Below are positions 47,001 to 55,984 of a stretch of 64,000 nucleotides of DNA, piece after piece. The stretch is from Diphasiastrum complanatum. Taxonomy: Eukaryota > Streptophyta > Lycopodiopsida > Lycopodiales > Lycopodiaceae. The stretch lies in assembly GCA_029204225.1 (NCBI GenBank), contig CM055092.1:62398692-62462691 (forward strand), written 5' to 3'. The notes under the pieces were generated by a model that searched no databases, was not told the DNA's origin, and saw only the letters and a program-made list of their open reading frames with translations. The number at the start of each line of letters is the position of its first letter. Positions within the stretch are counted from its first letter, which is position 1. Both the position numbers and the translations under genes were made by a program.

Positions 47001-47785
47001 AAATTTTCTCATACATATGATTACAAGTTATTTGGCATTACATAATGCTTTCTTTAGAATGAAATATGCAATCAAATATGTCCTTTGGCTGTCACTTCAA
47101 ACAAAGGATCTAATCTTCTCAATCTATGCAAGACAATGTTACAGATGCAACAATTTGATGTCAAACAGTAGTAGGCAGCACACCCGAAAGACTGAAAGGC
47201 GTTACCTGCTATGTTTGTCATTCAAAAATTTATATGAAATTTCAGTGAATAATTCAGAGTTAGAAATATCGTATGCTACATATTTGAATTTACTATTTTT
47301 GAAAAGGCAGCAGGATCTTTATGTTTCCTAGCACTGCACCTGCTAGAAGTTGCAAGCTACCAATTCAATAAAGTATTCATGTTTGTTTCATTCAATGCTT
47401 TAACTTCATGCGTGTTCAAATGTACAACTTGCTACTTGGATCTGAATTTGGTTTAGTCTGTTAGCATGGGATGTGATGCCCTTAGTTTTAGACTTGCTGT
47501 TGTGATTTTGAACAATTCGAAACTTGGCTTTTGTAATGTTTAGCTCTAATGGATGCTGATAAAGCATGTGAGGATTGATTTGCTAGTGACATACCAATAA
47601 GCAACAATATATATAATAGGCTTGCAGCTGATTCAACTCTCAATAGTGGGAGGCTTCATTCTATTTATAAAAGATGGTATCCTACTCCAATTTGTCCTCT
47701 ACTAAGTCAGTGAATCTTGTGACAGACAACTTTTGAAGACGTTTTCCCTGTTGAAGCAACAACAGTTGAGGAGTACCTACAGCAG
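32016..47785 (+). CDS. NUP93: Nuclear pore complex protein NUP93/NIC96, N-terminal exons (3' partial)
   Basis: Four exons join in phase with GT-AG borders: 32016-32123, 38421-38512, 45442-45508 and 47726-47785. They encode 109 residues: SWADLLHNSSQLLQSAAPS, SLDQLESLSRQLKARTSR, SIAATR, LLAREGINADQLSRDLKAFE and FEDVFPVEATTVEEYLQQ. This follows the N-terminus of plant NUP93, the NIC96-type scaffold nucleoporin of the inner ring. The ATG at 32016 is the first in the frame, after a CT-rich leader. The next exon, normally continuing as an alpha-helical domain, was not found in the remaining 16.2 kb, so the gene continues outside. Introns are 6.3, 6.9, 2.2 and more than 16.2 kb, filled with transposons. 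The coding exons themselves are undamaged. Confidence 0.88.
32235..32640 (+). repeat. Degenerate tandem repeat in NUP93 intron 1
   Basis: About six diverged copies of a unit beginning TGCCACTTGTCAGGTTCC, usually continuing ATTGGCAGTTGAAGAATG and often ending in CACATAAGCTTTTAAGCA. Starts are near 32258, 32301, 32337, 32398, 32500 and 32587. Unit length varies from about 40 to 100 bases. It begins 110 bases after NUP93 exon 1. Confidence 0.75.
32840..35197 (+). mobile_element. hAT element, 2358 bp, with 8-bp target duplication
   Basis: The element starts CATAGGTCCCGC and ends GAGGTACTATG, a short imperfect inverted end. It is flanked by identical GTCCACAC octamers at 32832-32839 and 35198-35205, the 8-bp duplication of hAT elements. 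Both subterminal regions are dense in GGTACC and CCGCGG; the 14-base palindrome GGTACCGCGGTACC is at 32893-32906 and 32912-32925. The right end also has an inverted pair GGTACCGCCCTGG / CCAGGGCGGTACC. It sits in NUP93 intron 1, sense to the gene. The transposase is C-terminally truncated, so movement would need a related enzyme. Confidence 0.93.
33211..34794 (+). pseudogene. hAT transposase-like protein, BED/DUF659, C-terminally deleted
   Basis: One frame runs from ATG 33211 to about 34794 with a single in-frame TAG at 33850-33852; the same frame continues on the far side. The N-terminus starts LWDEVDI and has a BED-type finger CRYCLVEFAASLTRLKGHL (C-x2-C and one histidine; the fourth ligand is not obvious). 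A long Pro/Ala/Ser linker follows (about residues 115-285). The DUF659 core has LIYELNLPFAITDSEPFRRA, NIMSDGWTDVRRRPILNIL, VVTDNATNC and ALPWVRAIVREA, then FVTRKRRVL. Right after TRFAFD the sequence becomes non-coding, so the whole C-terminal half with the hAT dimerisation region is absent. An uninterrupted frame to 35043 exists but its tail is 3' element sequence read through. Captured or internally deleted non-autonomous copy. Confidence 0.88.
35206..38420. other. NUP93 intron 1, rest, nothing recognised
   Basis: Three kilobases of AT-rich sequence between the hAT duplication and exon 2. Open frames (35411-35605, 37003-37242, 37741-37935) show no known family. Confidence 0.45.
39745..40955 (+). 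mobile_element. Gypsy remnant: gag joined to a rearranged integrase
   Basis: Gag-like sequence runs 39745-40135 (LKPPKFTSAVV, WESFRHMFVE, SVQKYADKYRESLMRILEEVP). It joins directly to RQAQQEDPHCQG and the integrase zinc region YTIDDGVVKRNGKLLI, KKIVHLCHD (to about 40352); protease, RT and RNase H are deleted. From about 40354 to 40660 the coding strand switches: the minus strand reads SWWPKLKKDVYHYA, RRIKTPGVLRPLPMLEGRW and DSILVIVDRLTKMAH. Plus-strand coding resumes with RLHGLSSSIVFDRDTRFTGS, ETDGRTERVN, NLEDMLRAFLGDKQTQWKKY. The middle third of the integrase is therefore inverted in place. In NUP93 intron 2. Confidence 0.85.
40966..41819 (-). pseudogene. hAT transposase C-terminal half, antisense in NUP93 intron 2
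   Basis: Minus-strand exon-like piece 41819-41595 reads SISSFIKTYVLSSSFCDEAS, LQPIYTILYL and LGLLHEFMDILG before a GGTGAG donor, parallel to the middle of the transposase at 48.6-51.8 kb. A second open piece (41365-41170) has MVAYSILCDG and ERVWQPYVRM ... LKDDLLVFRG. It is followed, with frame changes, by FKFGPNVAQLR, WWQTYRDDVL, QRLAILILS, DCSPS and CEKNWSAFSLIHTKRRNRLS (to about 40985). That last block is the hAT dimerisation motif. Two nonsense codons and at least two frameshifts show decay. The DUF659 part was not found upstream. Confidence 0.8.
42110..42332 (+). repeat. Retroposon 3' tail ending in (CTTT)n
   Basis: GTCTAAAAGACATTAATAAAG (in part, 42291-42311) runs into CTTTCTTTCTTTCTTT. 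The minus-strand copy at 51980-52257 has the same ending CAAAAGACGTTAATAAAGC followed by (CT)n. A shared 3' end running into a simple repeat is typical of LINEs and SINEs. The 5' limit is a guess. Confidence 0.5.
43657..44554 (-). CDS. Four phase-compatible antisense exons, protein not identified
   Basis: On the minus strand four open segments have canonical borders and matching phases: 44554-44513, 44410-44383, 44023-43965 and 43829-43657. They would encode SHPWLPGLKQQIMACFLDP, EYLNIYEKLDEQYLERAHGY and a longer exon with KVVCIHCNSKFLDAALVNEV and LERSVADDIKALRSFLGD. Acceptors (TTTTAG, TTGCAG, TTGTAG, TTGTAG) and donors (GTATAT, GTGCGG, GTAAGC, GTAAGT) are plausible. The last exon ends in phase 2, so more should follow below 43657; a continuation near 43600 is possible. 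I recognise no domain. It lies inside NUP93 intron 2 on the opposite strand. It could be a nested host gene, a gene fragment carried by a transposon, or the upstream part of the hAT gene at 41 kb; the sequence does not resemble hAT cores I know. Confidence 0.45.
44855..45105. repeat. Tandem duplication, about 75-base unit, 165 bases apart
   Basis: GGTGGTAAATTAAGGATAAC with about 55 following bases at 44859-44930 recurs at 45030-45102 with few differences, separated by unrelated sequence. Minus-strand open frames cover both copies but no family is recognised. Confidence 0.75.
45509..47725. other. NUP93 intron 3, nothing recognised
   Basis: 2.2 kb between exons 3 and 4; several short overlapping open frames near 46400-46850, none with a recognisable domain. 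Confidence 0.5.
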
Positions 47786-48230
47786 GTAATGATAACATGA
47801 AAACTGAAACTCTATTTAGCTTCATAAGTAGCTTTCGGGTTTTGAAAATTGCACGCAAAATGTTGAGATTTCTAGATTTCTTTTTTTATCCTGCTTTTTC
47901 TCTGTAAGCTTCATGTTTGTTGGATGGATAAAGGTAGTCAAGATACCAGATGCTCTCCTTGAGCTGTTTTCTGAATATTAAATTTGATTATTGTTCAAGC
48001 CAGACATGAGGGTCCGGGCCAGACGACGCGGGCTTTTCGCGTCTGCGTCCGATGCCCGGACCCGGACGTGTCCGACCCCCGGACGCGGGGTTGGACGCAT
48101 CCCAAAAAAAATTTAAAAATTTTTCTGGATGCGTCCAGCGCCCGGGGCCCAGAATGCGTCCGGGGTCTGGACACGTTTTTTTTTTAAAAAAAAAAGGGCG
48201 CGCGGGCAGCGGAACAGTCCGCAGAAGCCC

Positions 48231-48233
<3 letters not shown>

Positions 48234-48282
<49 letters not shown>
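48234..48282. repeat. (GA)n microsatellite in hAT leader
   Basis: About 24 GA units, followed by a (TG)n run at about 48294-48314. Part of the region between the element end and the transposase start. Confidence 0.95.
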
Positions 48283-48285
<3 letters not shown>

Positions 48286-48502
48286 GGGTTATGGTGTGTG
48301 TGTGTGTGTGTGTGGTGGTTTGTGTGAGGGAGAGAGAGAGGAAGAGACAGAGAGTGTGAGAGACAGAGAGAGAGAGAGGATTTGTGTGTGTGCGCACGTG
48401 TACGAGACATGGTGTGTGTGTGTGTGAGTTTAGGGTTTAGGGTCTGCGTGCTTGGGTTTGGGGTTTAGGAGAAGAGAGAGAGATATTAGATTTGTGTGCT
48501 TT

Positions 48503-48560
<58 letters not shown>
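48503..48560. repeat. (TG)n(AG)n tract directly before transposase ATG
   Basis: A compound microsatellite ends at 48560; the transposase ATG is 48561-48563. The open frame extending upstream through the repeat is an artefact. Confidence 0.95.
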
Positions 48561-48565
<5 letters not shown>

Positions 48566-51500
48566 CGCTCGTCCCATTTGGGATGAGGTGGAGTTGAGTG
48601 GCGTTGCCCTTTTTGTCGAAAGCAGTTCACAGGGAACGCCTCTCGGGTTCGAGCACATTTGGGGGGATTGCGAGTCTGACCCACAGGGGGACGCTACGGG
48701 ATCGACGTTTGTATGGTCATCCCCTCTGTGGAGAGGGCTCGCATTCTCGAGGCATATGCTGAGCCACGTGCTGAACCCGGTGAGCCGTCCACAGATGTCG
48801 CGGACCCTGTTTCCATTGGTGCACCCACTGCCACCTCCCCTGCCACTGGTACACCCACCGCCACCGCCCCCACTGCCACCGCCTCCGCCTCCGCCACAGC
48901 CACCCGTACCCCCTTCGCCAGTACTCCCCATGGATCCACAGCCTCCACTGCTGCACCTACGCCTGTGCCATCACCGTCAGATCTGCACGGTCTGTCCACA
49001 TCCTCCGCTTCCGCACCTACACCTATGCCACCACCTCCAGGTCCGCATCGTCCATCCACATCCTCCCAGCCATCCACATCCCGAGGCACCAGAGAGATGT
49101 CCATGCCGGGATCTTTCAAAGAGGGGCAACATAGAGAGGCCACCAAGACCATAGTACAGATATTCTATGACCTGAACCTCCCCTTTATCATGGCATCATC
49201 CCGCATCTTTCGAGAGGCTATCTCGAAAGTTGCAGTCTGCGGGCCCGGCTACACACCACCCACAACCGGCGCACTACGTGGCCCTTCACTCCAGGAGCGG
49301 GTTGCATCCGTGAGAGAGAGACTAGCCGCACTGCAGGAGGCTTGGGATAGATACGGCTGTTCCATCATGGCTGATGGGTGGACTGATCGTTGTAGACGTC
49401 CACTCATCAACATGATTGTTTCTAGTTGTTACGGTTCCATGTTCCTGCGTAGCATCGACGCCTCTGAGGCAAGGAGAGTGCATTCGGCCGAGTACATACA
49501 CGACATCATCCGCACAACGATAGAGGAGGTCGGGCCACAACGCGTTGTCCAGGTACAATTTTCTTACATTAGTTGCTTGGTCATTTACTGCTTAATGTTG
49601 ATACAAATGTTTTGCGTAGTTTTCGATTGATTGCAATGTGTTTCCAAGCTGTGAACTGATCGTGGAACATATCGCGAAAGGTTGTGACGGACAATGCGTC
49701 CAACTGCCGCGGTATGGGGGAGCCTCTTATGGCAGAGTACCCCTCCATTGTGTGGATTCCATGTGTCGCACACTCAGTGGACCTCCTCCTGCATTCCATC
49801 GGGCGCTTGCCTTGGGTCAGTGAGATTCTCATGAGGGCACTTGCGGTTGTGGACTTCGTCACACGCAAGCGCCGCATGACTGCCCTTTTCCACACATTCA
49901 GCAGGTAAGATGCTACTTATTTTTTGGCTCGTTCAAGATGCTTCTTTTTTTTTGGCTCGTTTCATGTGTGCCTCTCATTCCGTTTGTCAATGCAGGCTTG
50001 ACTTGAAGAAGCCCGCTCGCACCCGCGTCGCCTACTAGTTCATCATGCTTGAGCGGCTACACAAGCTCAAGGGTGATTTGCGGCGCATGGCTGCTTCTGC
50101 AGAGTTCACCGCCATGGACCTGTCCACGACCCCAGAGGGCTTGGCCTTCCACGACATCCTCTTCATGGAGCCTTTCTGGGTGCATATGCAGCAGCTGATG
50201 GACGCCATGCGCTCCATCTACTTTGTTCTGAGGCTCGTTGATCGTGAGGGGTGCACGATGGGCCTCATTTACGAGTTCGTGGACCGCATAGGCGAGTCTC
50301 TCCAGCGTTCTGAGCTGGACCCTGCCAGGTATAACTTTTTTCCGTCTCACCATCCTTTCTTCCATTTCGCACTCTGTTTCGTCTTGCTGCCACAACACGA
50401 TGGTATGTAATTGTTGCCTCCACATGGTATGGTCCACAGGTTGGAGCCTATCAGGCGGTTGTGGCGGCGACGATGGGATAAGTTTCACCGGCCCATTCAC
50501 AGTGTGGCCCACATACTGCATCCGCTGTTTCAGAGCGAGAGGCAGTATGACGATGCAGAGCTGCGTGCGGACTGGTTCTCATACATCCGCCTCCTCAGCA
50601 GCGACACTGGTATCCGCAGCAGGCTTGAGGAGCAGAGGCTCAGTTACAGGTAAACTCTTGCTTTGTCGTACGCTGTCGTTCGCTCAATTTCCTTGCGCAG
50701 GCTCAAGTGTACTCACGCACATCGCTGCTCAACTGCAGGCACTGTCTGGGGCTGTTCGGCGAGGACCTTGCACGTGTCCGAGAGAACAGGCTCTTGCCTG
50801 TATCATGGTGGGAGAGCTATGGCGTTGGACAACCAGACCTGAGGACGCTCGCGTTCCGAGTCCTTTCACAGGTATGTTGTCTAATCTCATTCATCCAACC
50901 AGTTTTCGCAATTAATGCAGGACTGTTCTGCTTGCGTGTGCGAGCGGAACTGGTCAGCGTTCAACCTTGTTCACACGAATAGGCGGAACCGTCTGTCGAC
51001 TGAGCGATGCAATGACTTGGTGTACTGCAACACCAATACCAGGGTGGTTCGACCATCACAGACAACATGAGTGCAGGAGGTGTGGGCTCCCTACTGTTGC
51101 AGGTATATGTCTATGCTCTATCGTTTGCTTTCGTATTAGTTTAAGACATTCAGTTTAATGGCCTTACGGTTGCTTCGGCTATTCTCACGAATGATTGACT
51201 TGTGCAGGTCAATCCCGATGAGTGCCTGGTTGCAGCGGCCAATCATGAGGCAGATCCAGAGGTTGATCCAAACGATGCCGTTCGGCGTGCTCTGCGGGGT
51301 GATCCCGAGGATGATGCTGATACCGATGAGACCACCTCCCTTCCTGCTGACGTTCCATTGCCCTCCTCTGATGATGAGCCCACATGTGATTCAGACGAGT
51401 CGGTCGACCTTGCAGGGGATGGTCCACGTGCCCCACCCAGTACTCCCGCATCACGCCCCCTTTCAGATGATGGCTGGTCAGAGTTTGCGAGGGAGACAGA

Positions 51501-51816
51501 GGCTGCCGCCCAGAGACAGATTGCGCAGAGACGATTCAGAGCATCACAGGCAGTCGGTTCTTCTCAGAGACCCCCTCGTGGCAGAGGGAGACCCCCAGGC
51601 AGGAGTGTACCACAGAGGGTTCCTTCCGGCAGACCCAGAGGCAGGCCAGCCAAGAGGGGACGCACTGATGATTTTTCTAGTCGCCTCTTGGCAGGCGTTG
51701 GCCCAGACTTGGAGGAGTCCCAGATGGCCCCAGACTCCCAGCCAGACTTTGTATTTGACACACTTGAGGATGCATCTGGCATGCAGAGGGATGATTTTTT
51801 TAGCACAGACTTGTAG
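48561..51816 (+). pseudogene. hAT transposase (DUF659, hAT dimerisation, AT-hooks), seven exons
   Basis: Model: 48561-49552, 49681-49904, 49996-50328, 50440-50649, 50739-50871, 50921-51102 and 51208-51816; the first five junctions are in phase with GT-AG borders. The N-terminal finger region is scrambled by a frameshift near 48675. DUF659 follows: FYDLNLPF, SIMADGWTDRCRRPLINMI, VVTDNASNC, LPWVSEILMRA, FVTRKRRMTALF. Then come LERLHKLKGDLRRM, SIYFVLRLVD, FGEDLARVREN, LPVSWWESYG and the hAT dimerisation block CERNWSAFNLVHTNRRNRLS. The last exon is acidic, then has two AT-hook-like stretches (PRGRGRPPGR, GRPRGRPAKRGR) and ends at TAG 51814-51816. Defects: TAG at 50036-50038 in a glutamine-like position (AY-stop-FIML), TGA at 51068-51070, and a phase clash into the last exon. 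Inactive as it stands, but the youngest-looking transposase here. Confidence 0.87.
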
Positions 51817-51976
51817 ATATTGATACACACAGACTATCATGTATACTGGCATCAAATGAGATGTATATATTTTTTTTACAGTTTATTCGTGTCATGGCTA
51901 GTTTATCATGATTGCTTACAAATGGTTAGCTCTGTGAAATTTGAATGATTAGTTAGAAATGGTTTGCTCTGTGCAA

Positions 51977-51979
<3 letters not shown>

Positions 51980-52063
<84 letters not shown>

Positions 52064-52257
52064 TTTATTAACGTCTTTTGGGCACCCGTGGGTGCATAAG
52101 ACCAAAAAGGAAATATGTACAAGCAACAGTGGGAGCATCATCCATAGGAGGACGTGGCCGTAAAATGCTATAAACTAGCTACGAATGAAAGTAGAACAAA
52201 GCAGAAGTGAATTAAGCCCACAACCCGGGCCAAGTATAACAGAAGAACAACAGAAAA
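51980..52257 (-). repeat. Retroposon 3' end with (CT)n tail, minus strand
   Basis: On the minus strand CACCCACGGGTGCCCAAAAG, then ACGTTAATAAAGCTTT and about 40 CT units. The ending matches the copy at 42291-42332. It interposes between the hAT tail and the LTR element, and may have removed the start of that element's 5' LTR. Confidence 0.5.
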
Positions 52258-52606
52258 ATAACTTGGTAGGGACTCATGGGTCCACTAGGCCTAATTGTGA
52301 CATTAAGTACCCCAAATTGACATATTGGAGGTACCTTATTCTTTCTATGTAACTTATAGAAAGTTGGATAGTCAATAGTCAAGTAGTTGGATAGCCAATA
52401 GTCATGAAGTTAGATAGTCATCTTGGACTATATATATGTGTGCATCCCATTTGTATGAGATACTTTTGTAAGCAATACTGACTATTCTCCTTAGCTGTCC
52501 ACGAGTTTCTACAAGAGGGTTTCTAGCCATCTCTTTCTTTCTTTTGAGAATGCTTTGTGTGATTGAATGGTTAAGATCCTGGATCCTTAGGCTTCTATTT
52601 CCTACA
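52258..52606 (+). repeat. Left LTR (5' part missing)
   Basis: From TAACTTGGTAGGGACTCATG to TTTCCTACA it matches the last 350 bases of the right LTR. The first roughly 125 bases (TGTTGGAATG...) are absent. Confidence 0.88.
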
Positions 52607-52619
52607 TGGTATCAGAGCC
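52607..52619 (+). other. Primer binding site (initiator tRNA-Met type)
   Basis: TGGTATCAGAGCC directly follows the left LTR end CCTACA with no spacer. Confidence 0.88.
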
Positions 52620-52719
52620 TTTAGGTGATCAGATTGCTTGCAGGAGGGTGCCCAATAGGAAGCTTAAGTCTTCCCCTTTTGGGAGTAGAAAATCATCAAG
52701 CTGCTGATTTTTGCTATTG

Positions 52720-52952
52720 ATTGGGTGATTGATAGCGGTGCCACATGCCATATGACTTATCACAAAGAAGTCTTCACAAAGCTTGTAAAAGTGCATGATG
52801 GAAGCAAAGTTCAAGGTGTTGATAACACCTCTTATCCTATCAAAGGTATTGGAGTGATCCTTATCTTACCCAATGGTGAGGAGAAGTACATTCGTAATGT
52901 ACTTTGTTCCAAAAATAAAAAAAGAATCTCATTTCGGTGTCTACAATTATGA
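52720..52952 (+). pseudogene. Copia aspartic protease fragment
   Basis: IDSGATCHMTYHKEVFTKL carries the Copia protease motif DSGA(T) with the following HM; PIKGIGVI and EEKYIRNVLC follow as expected. Only about 110 bases separate it from the primer site, so gag has been deleted. Confidence 0.85.
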
Positions 52953-53639
52953 ACCAAGGATTGGTGGAATTCAAAGAAGACAAGTGCTGCTGTCCATATC
53001 TTCACTAGTAGCATAGATGCAAGTGCTGCCTTAGTGGAAGCCAATTGTTTAGGAATAATTGTCCCAAGGGGCCATGATTGCTAACAGAGTGGCACGTTCT
53101 TCCTGCCTTTAAGCTGCCATTATTTTCAGGCAGTAAGCTTGGTGGTTTTTCTAAGATATTTTTAGTTAATTCTCATAAATTTCTTTTAAGTACAATATCT
53201 CTTCTAACCTCAAAAACCAAGGCATGTTGTAGTTAAGGATAACATGCTAAATCAAAGTGAGCTTGGTGTAAGGCAAAGCAAAAATGGATACAAAAAGCCT
53301 GAGACCGTAAAAGAGCTTCAGGATATCCACTCTATTTTGTATTGATCCAAGGGTAGTGTTTCAATATCCTATAAAGCCACTGTGGGTTGATGATATCAAT
53401 ATAGTTTGAGTTCTGGTTCATAGAGGAGGAAAGGACAACTATGCAAAGGGAAAATCGAGGGAACATGAAGAAGATTTTTTCATAGAAGATGCTTATGTAA
53501 GAAAGAAGAAGCTCTAGTGAAATTGGATGCTTATTTGGCCACAAGACTTTTTATATACAGTGAATACCAAATATTCTTGCACACTTGTTTGCACTTATGG
53601 TTAACAAACCATCAATGATTTTTTTAGGAAGCTGATGAA

Positions 53640-54110
53640 GTGTTTGAGTAGGATGGATGGCATTGATGTAGTTTTATGGGTGAAGCATGCCATTCATTTT
53701 TGTACATCCTGGGAATTTGAAGAAGGTGATCTAGTTATTGTGCAGTTCAAGTTGAAGGTAATACAGATAGGTAAATGGAAGAAACTATCTCAAAGCCATG
53801 GAAGGTTACTAAGAAAATCAATGAGGTAGCCTACAATTTAGAGTTGCCAGAGGGATGTAGAGTTCACCTACTATTTCATGTAAGTCACTTGAAGTGCTTA
53901 CATAAGGGTGACAACCTAGATGAAGGCTTGGTGTCGGTACAAGAGGGGCCGCACAAGCATTTGAGAAATTGTATTCTCCATGAATATGGAAAGGACTTCC
54001 TTTAAAAAATGGTACTTGGAAGAGTTAGTACAAGCGACAACATCTATGACTAAAGTTTGCCCTTGAGGAGTGATGACTTCCTTGAAGGGGGAGAGATTGT
54101 TAGACCCTAG
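53640..54110 (+). mobile_element. Gypsy integrase tail and LTR start, nested
   Basis: WEFEEGDLVIVQFK, then after a frame change SKPWKVTKKINEVAYNLELP and FHVSHLKCLH, the Ty3/gypsy integrase tail. A polypurine tract GAAGGGGGAGAGA (about 54083-54096) and TGTTAGACCC (LTR start) follow. It splits the Copia reading between protease and pre-integrase. Frames from 52953 to 53639 are unassigned. Confidence 0.82.
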
Positions 54111-54199
54111 TTGATGATCTAGCGGGCCTTGGAAAGACCAATTCCATATTTGGGGACGTTTGTGGTAGTGTTTCTAGATGATATTCTTGGTCTATAGAG

Positions 54200-54420
54200 A
54201 TCTCTTATGATCATTGCTTCGGGAACATTACATGGTGGATTGTTCCTTATGGATACCTATGAGCGAAGAGCTTCATCATCTTTTTGTCTTGTTGCATCAA
54301 GTTCACATTATTTGGAGTTGGCTGAATTATGGCATGCTAGGTTTGGACATCTCAACTTTGCTAGCTTGAAGATGTTGAAGAGATTCAATATGGTTGAAGA
54401 CATTCCTAATACGATGCATT
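54200..54420 (+). pseudogene. Copia GAG-pre-integrase fragment
   Basis: LWHARFGHLNFASLKMLKRF is the Copia pre-integrase zinc region (H-x-R-x-GH). The sequence from 54421 to 55408 has no recognisable integrase, RT or RNase H, although open frames (54595-54843) are acidic and may derive from the linker. Confidence 0.85.
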
Positions 54421-55418
54421 GAGCAGATGTTGAAACAATCTTCTTTTTTCAAGTCACCGCAAGTTGATGCATATGATGGATGCATTAGTGAAAAGTTTCA
54501 TGCGAAACCTTTTCAATTTGATGTTTTAGCAAAGGCTGAAAAATTCAAGCACTCTTTGGAACCTTTTTGTACTAATCGATGAGGGAGTCAACATGTGTCA
54601 ATTAGTACTTTTGTTCAAAGTGTTGAGAGTGAGCATTTGTTTGGAGAGAATTTTTCATTATTTGAAGAATCTTCTATGTCATCTCATGCCTCTTCGAGGG
54701 ACAGCTTTGATGACGCCATCGTTGATGCATCTCTTGATAGCGTGCCAAATTTTTATGATGAAGACGTTGGACAGCAAGTTCAGTCATCTTCTTTTGGTCA
54801 TTTACAGCCCATTTTACATCATGTGCAGTCCATTATGCTTTGAGAACAGCCTGCGGAAGATTATGGACAACATGGTCCATGTTGGGAACACTTTGGGCAG
54901 CAAAGTGTTGAACACCCCATAACAGTTCCTTGTCGGCTATTGGAGACTTTGCAGGATAGCAAAGAAATGTCTTACTACGAAGGGAAGGCACATGCCTCTT
55001 TAAAATCAGTACCTCTTGCTGATTTTCTTGGTTCTTCATCATGATGTTGGTACATTGCCTATTCTATGCGAGCAAGTCATTGATGATAAGGTTTGGGAGG
55101 ATTTAATTGTCCTTATGGTAGGAAGTTTTTTCGAATGATGTGGGAGCCTATGATGGATTACAAGTCCATGTTTCGACTTATTGCCGAGTTTATGTTGGTT
55201 CCCTACTTCAGATGGAGCATGCAAATCCTCACCCTTCGACTTGATGCTTCATTATTATGCATTCTTTTCCTTTTATATGTTGGACATGATTGGGGATGAG
55301 ATTTTGACTACTTTGGTGCGAAGTTTATTTGGCGACATGAAGTTCGGACAACAAGTTGCATTTTTCTCTGTCGAGAAGTTACTTCATGTTATTTTATGCA
55401 TTTCCATTTAAGGAGGGT

Positions 55419-55894
55419 GTTGGAATGTAAATGGAATTGCTTACATTACCATAGGTTACTTTGACCCAAAAGGTCGAGAGTTGTGTAACCATGGTCATTT
55501 ATTATAATAGGCCTACTGAACTTAGAGTTAGCTAAGTCAGTATGAAATTAACTTGGTAGGGACTCATGGGTCCACTAGGCCTAATTGTGACATTAAGTAC
55601 CCCAACTTGACGTATCGGAGGTAACTTATTCTTTCTATGTAACTTATAGAAAGTTGGATAGTCAATAGTCAAAGTAGTTGGATAGCCAATAGTCATGAAG
55701 TTAGATAGTCATCTTGGACTATATATATGTGTGCATCCCATTCGTATGAGATACTTTTGTAAGCAATACTGACTATTCTCCTTGGCTGTGCACGAGTTTT
55801 TACAAGAGGGTTTCTAGTCTCTTTCTTTCTTTTGAGAATGCTTTGTGTGATTGAATAGTTAAGATCTTGGATCCTTAGGCTTCTATTTCCTACA
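55419..55894 (+). repeat. Right LTR, 476 bp
   Basis: Starts TGTTGGAATG right after the polypurine tract and ends TTTCCTACA. It shares its termini layout and TTACTTTGACCCAAAAGGTC with the solo LTR at 12032-12486 read on the minus strand, so both belong to one LTR family. A CT-rich stretch with CTTTCTTTCTTTT lies near its end. Confidence 0.88.
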
Positions 55895-55984
55895 ACAACT
55901 TGGATCCAAAGGTGGTGAAATCCAGCCATACACAACAATCCTTGATTTGTGCTCCCAAAACCGTCCTATGAAGACCTATAGACT

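Larger units (their letters stand above)
48000..51860 (+). mobile_element. hAT element with near-complete transposase gene
   Basis: The left end (from about 48000) is GC-rich and made of inverted GGACGCG/CGCGTCC-type motifs, including a hairpin TTGGACGCATCC / GGATGCGTCCAG around an A/T-rich loop (48091-48138). It is followed by (GA)n and (TG)n tracts, the transposase gene (48561-51816) and an AT-rich tail. No matching GC-rich right end and no target duplication was found; the right side meets a (GA)n tract at 51980. Probably truncated there. It is in NUP93 intron 4, sense orientation. Confidence 0.75.
52258..55894 (+). mobile_element. Copia-type LTR retrotransposon with nested Gypsy fragment
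   Basis: Both LTRs are recognisable: a 5'-truncated left LTR (about 52258-52606) and the right LTR (55419-55894). They are about 95% alike by eye over 350 bases (some 16 differences). A primer site follows the left LTR, and a polypurine tract (TTAAGGAGGG, 55409-55418) precedes the right one. Inside are a Copia protease piece, a Gypsy integrase tail with its own LTR start, and a Copia pre-integrase piece; integrase core, RT and RNase H are missing. Non-autonomous, in NUP93 intron 4. Confidence 0.85.

Noticed and set aside
52247-55899. ACAAC on both sides of the 352-base LTR match (52247-52251 and 55895-55899) as a target duplication
   Set aside because: The polypurine tract shows the right LTR starts at 55419, not 55543, so the left LTR is truncated and its true flank is gone; the pentamer match is probably chance.
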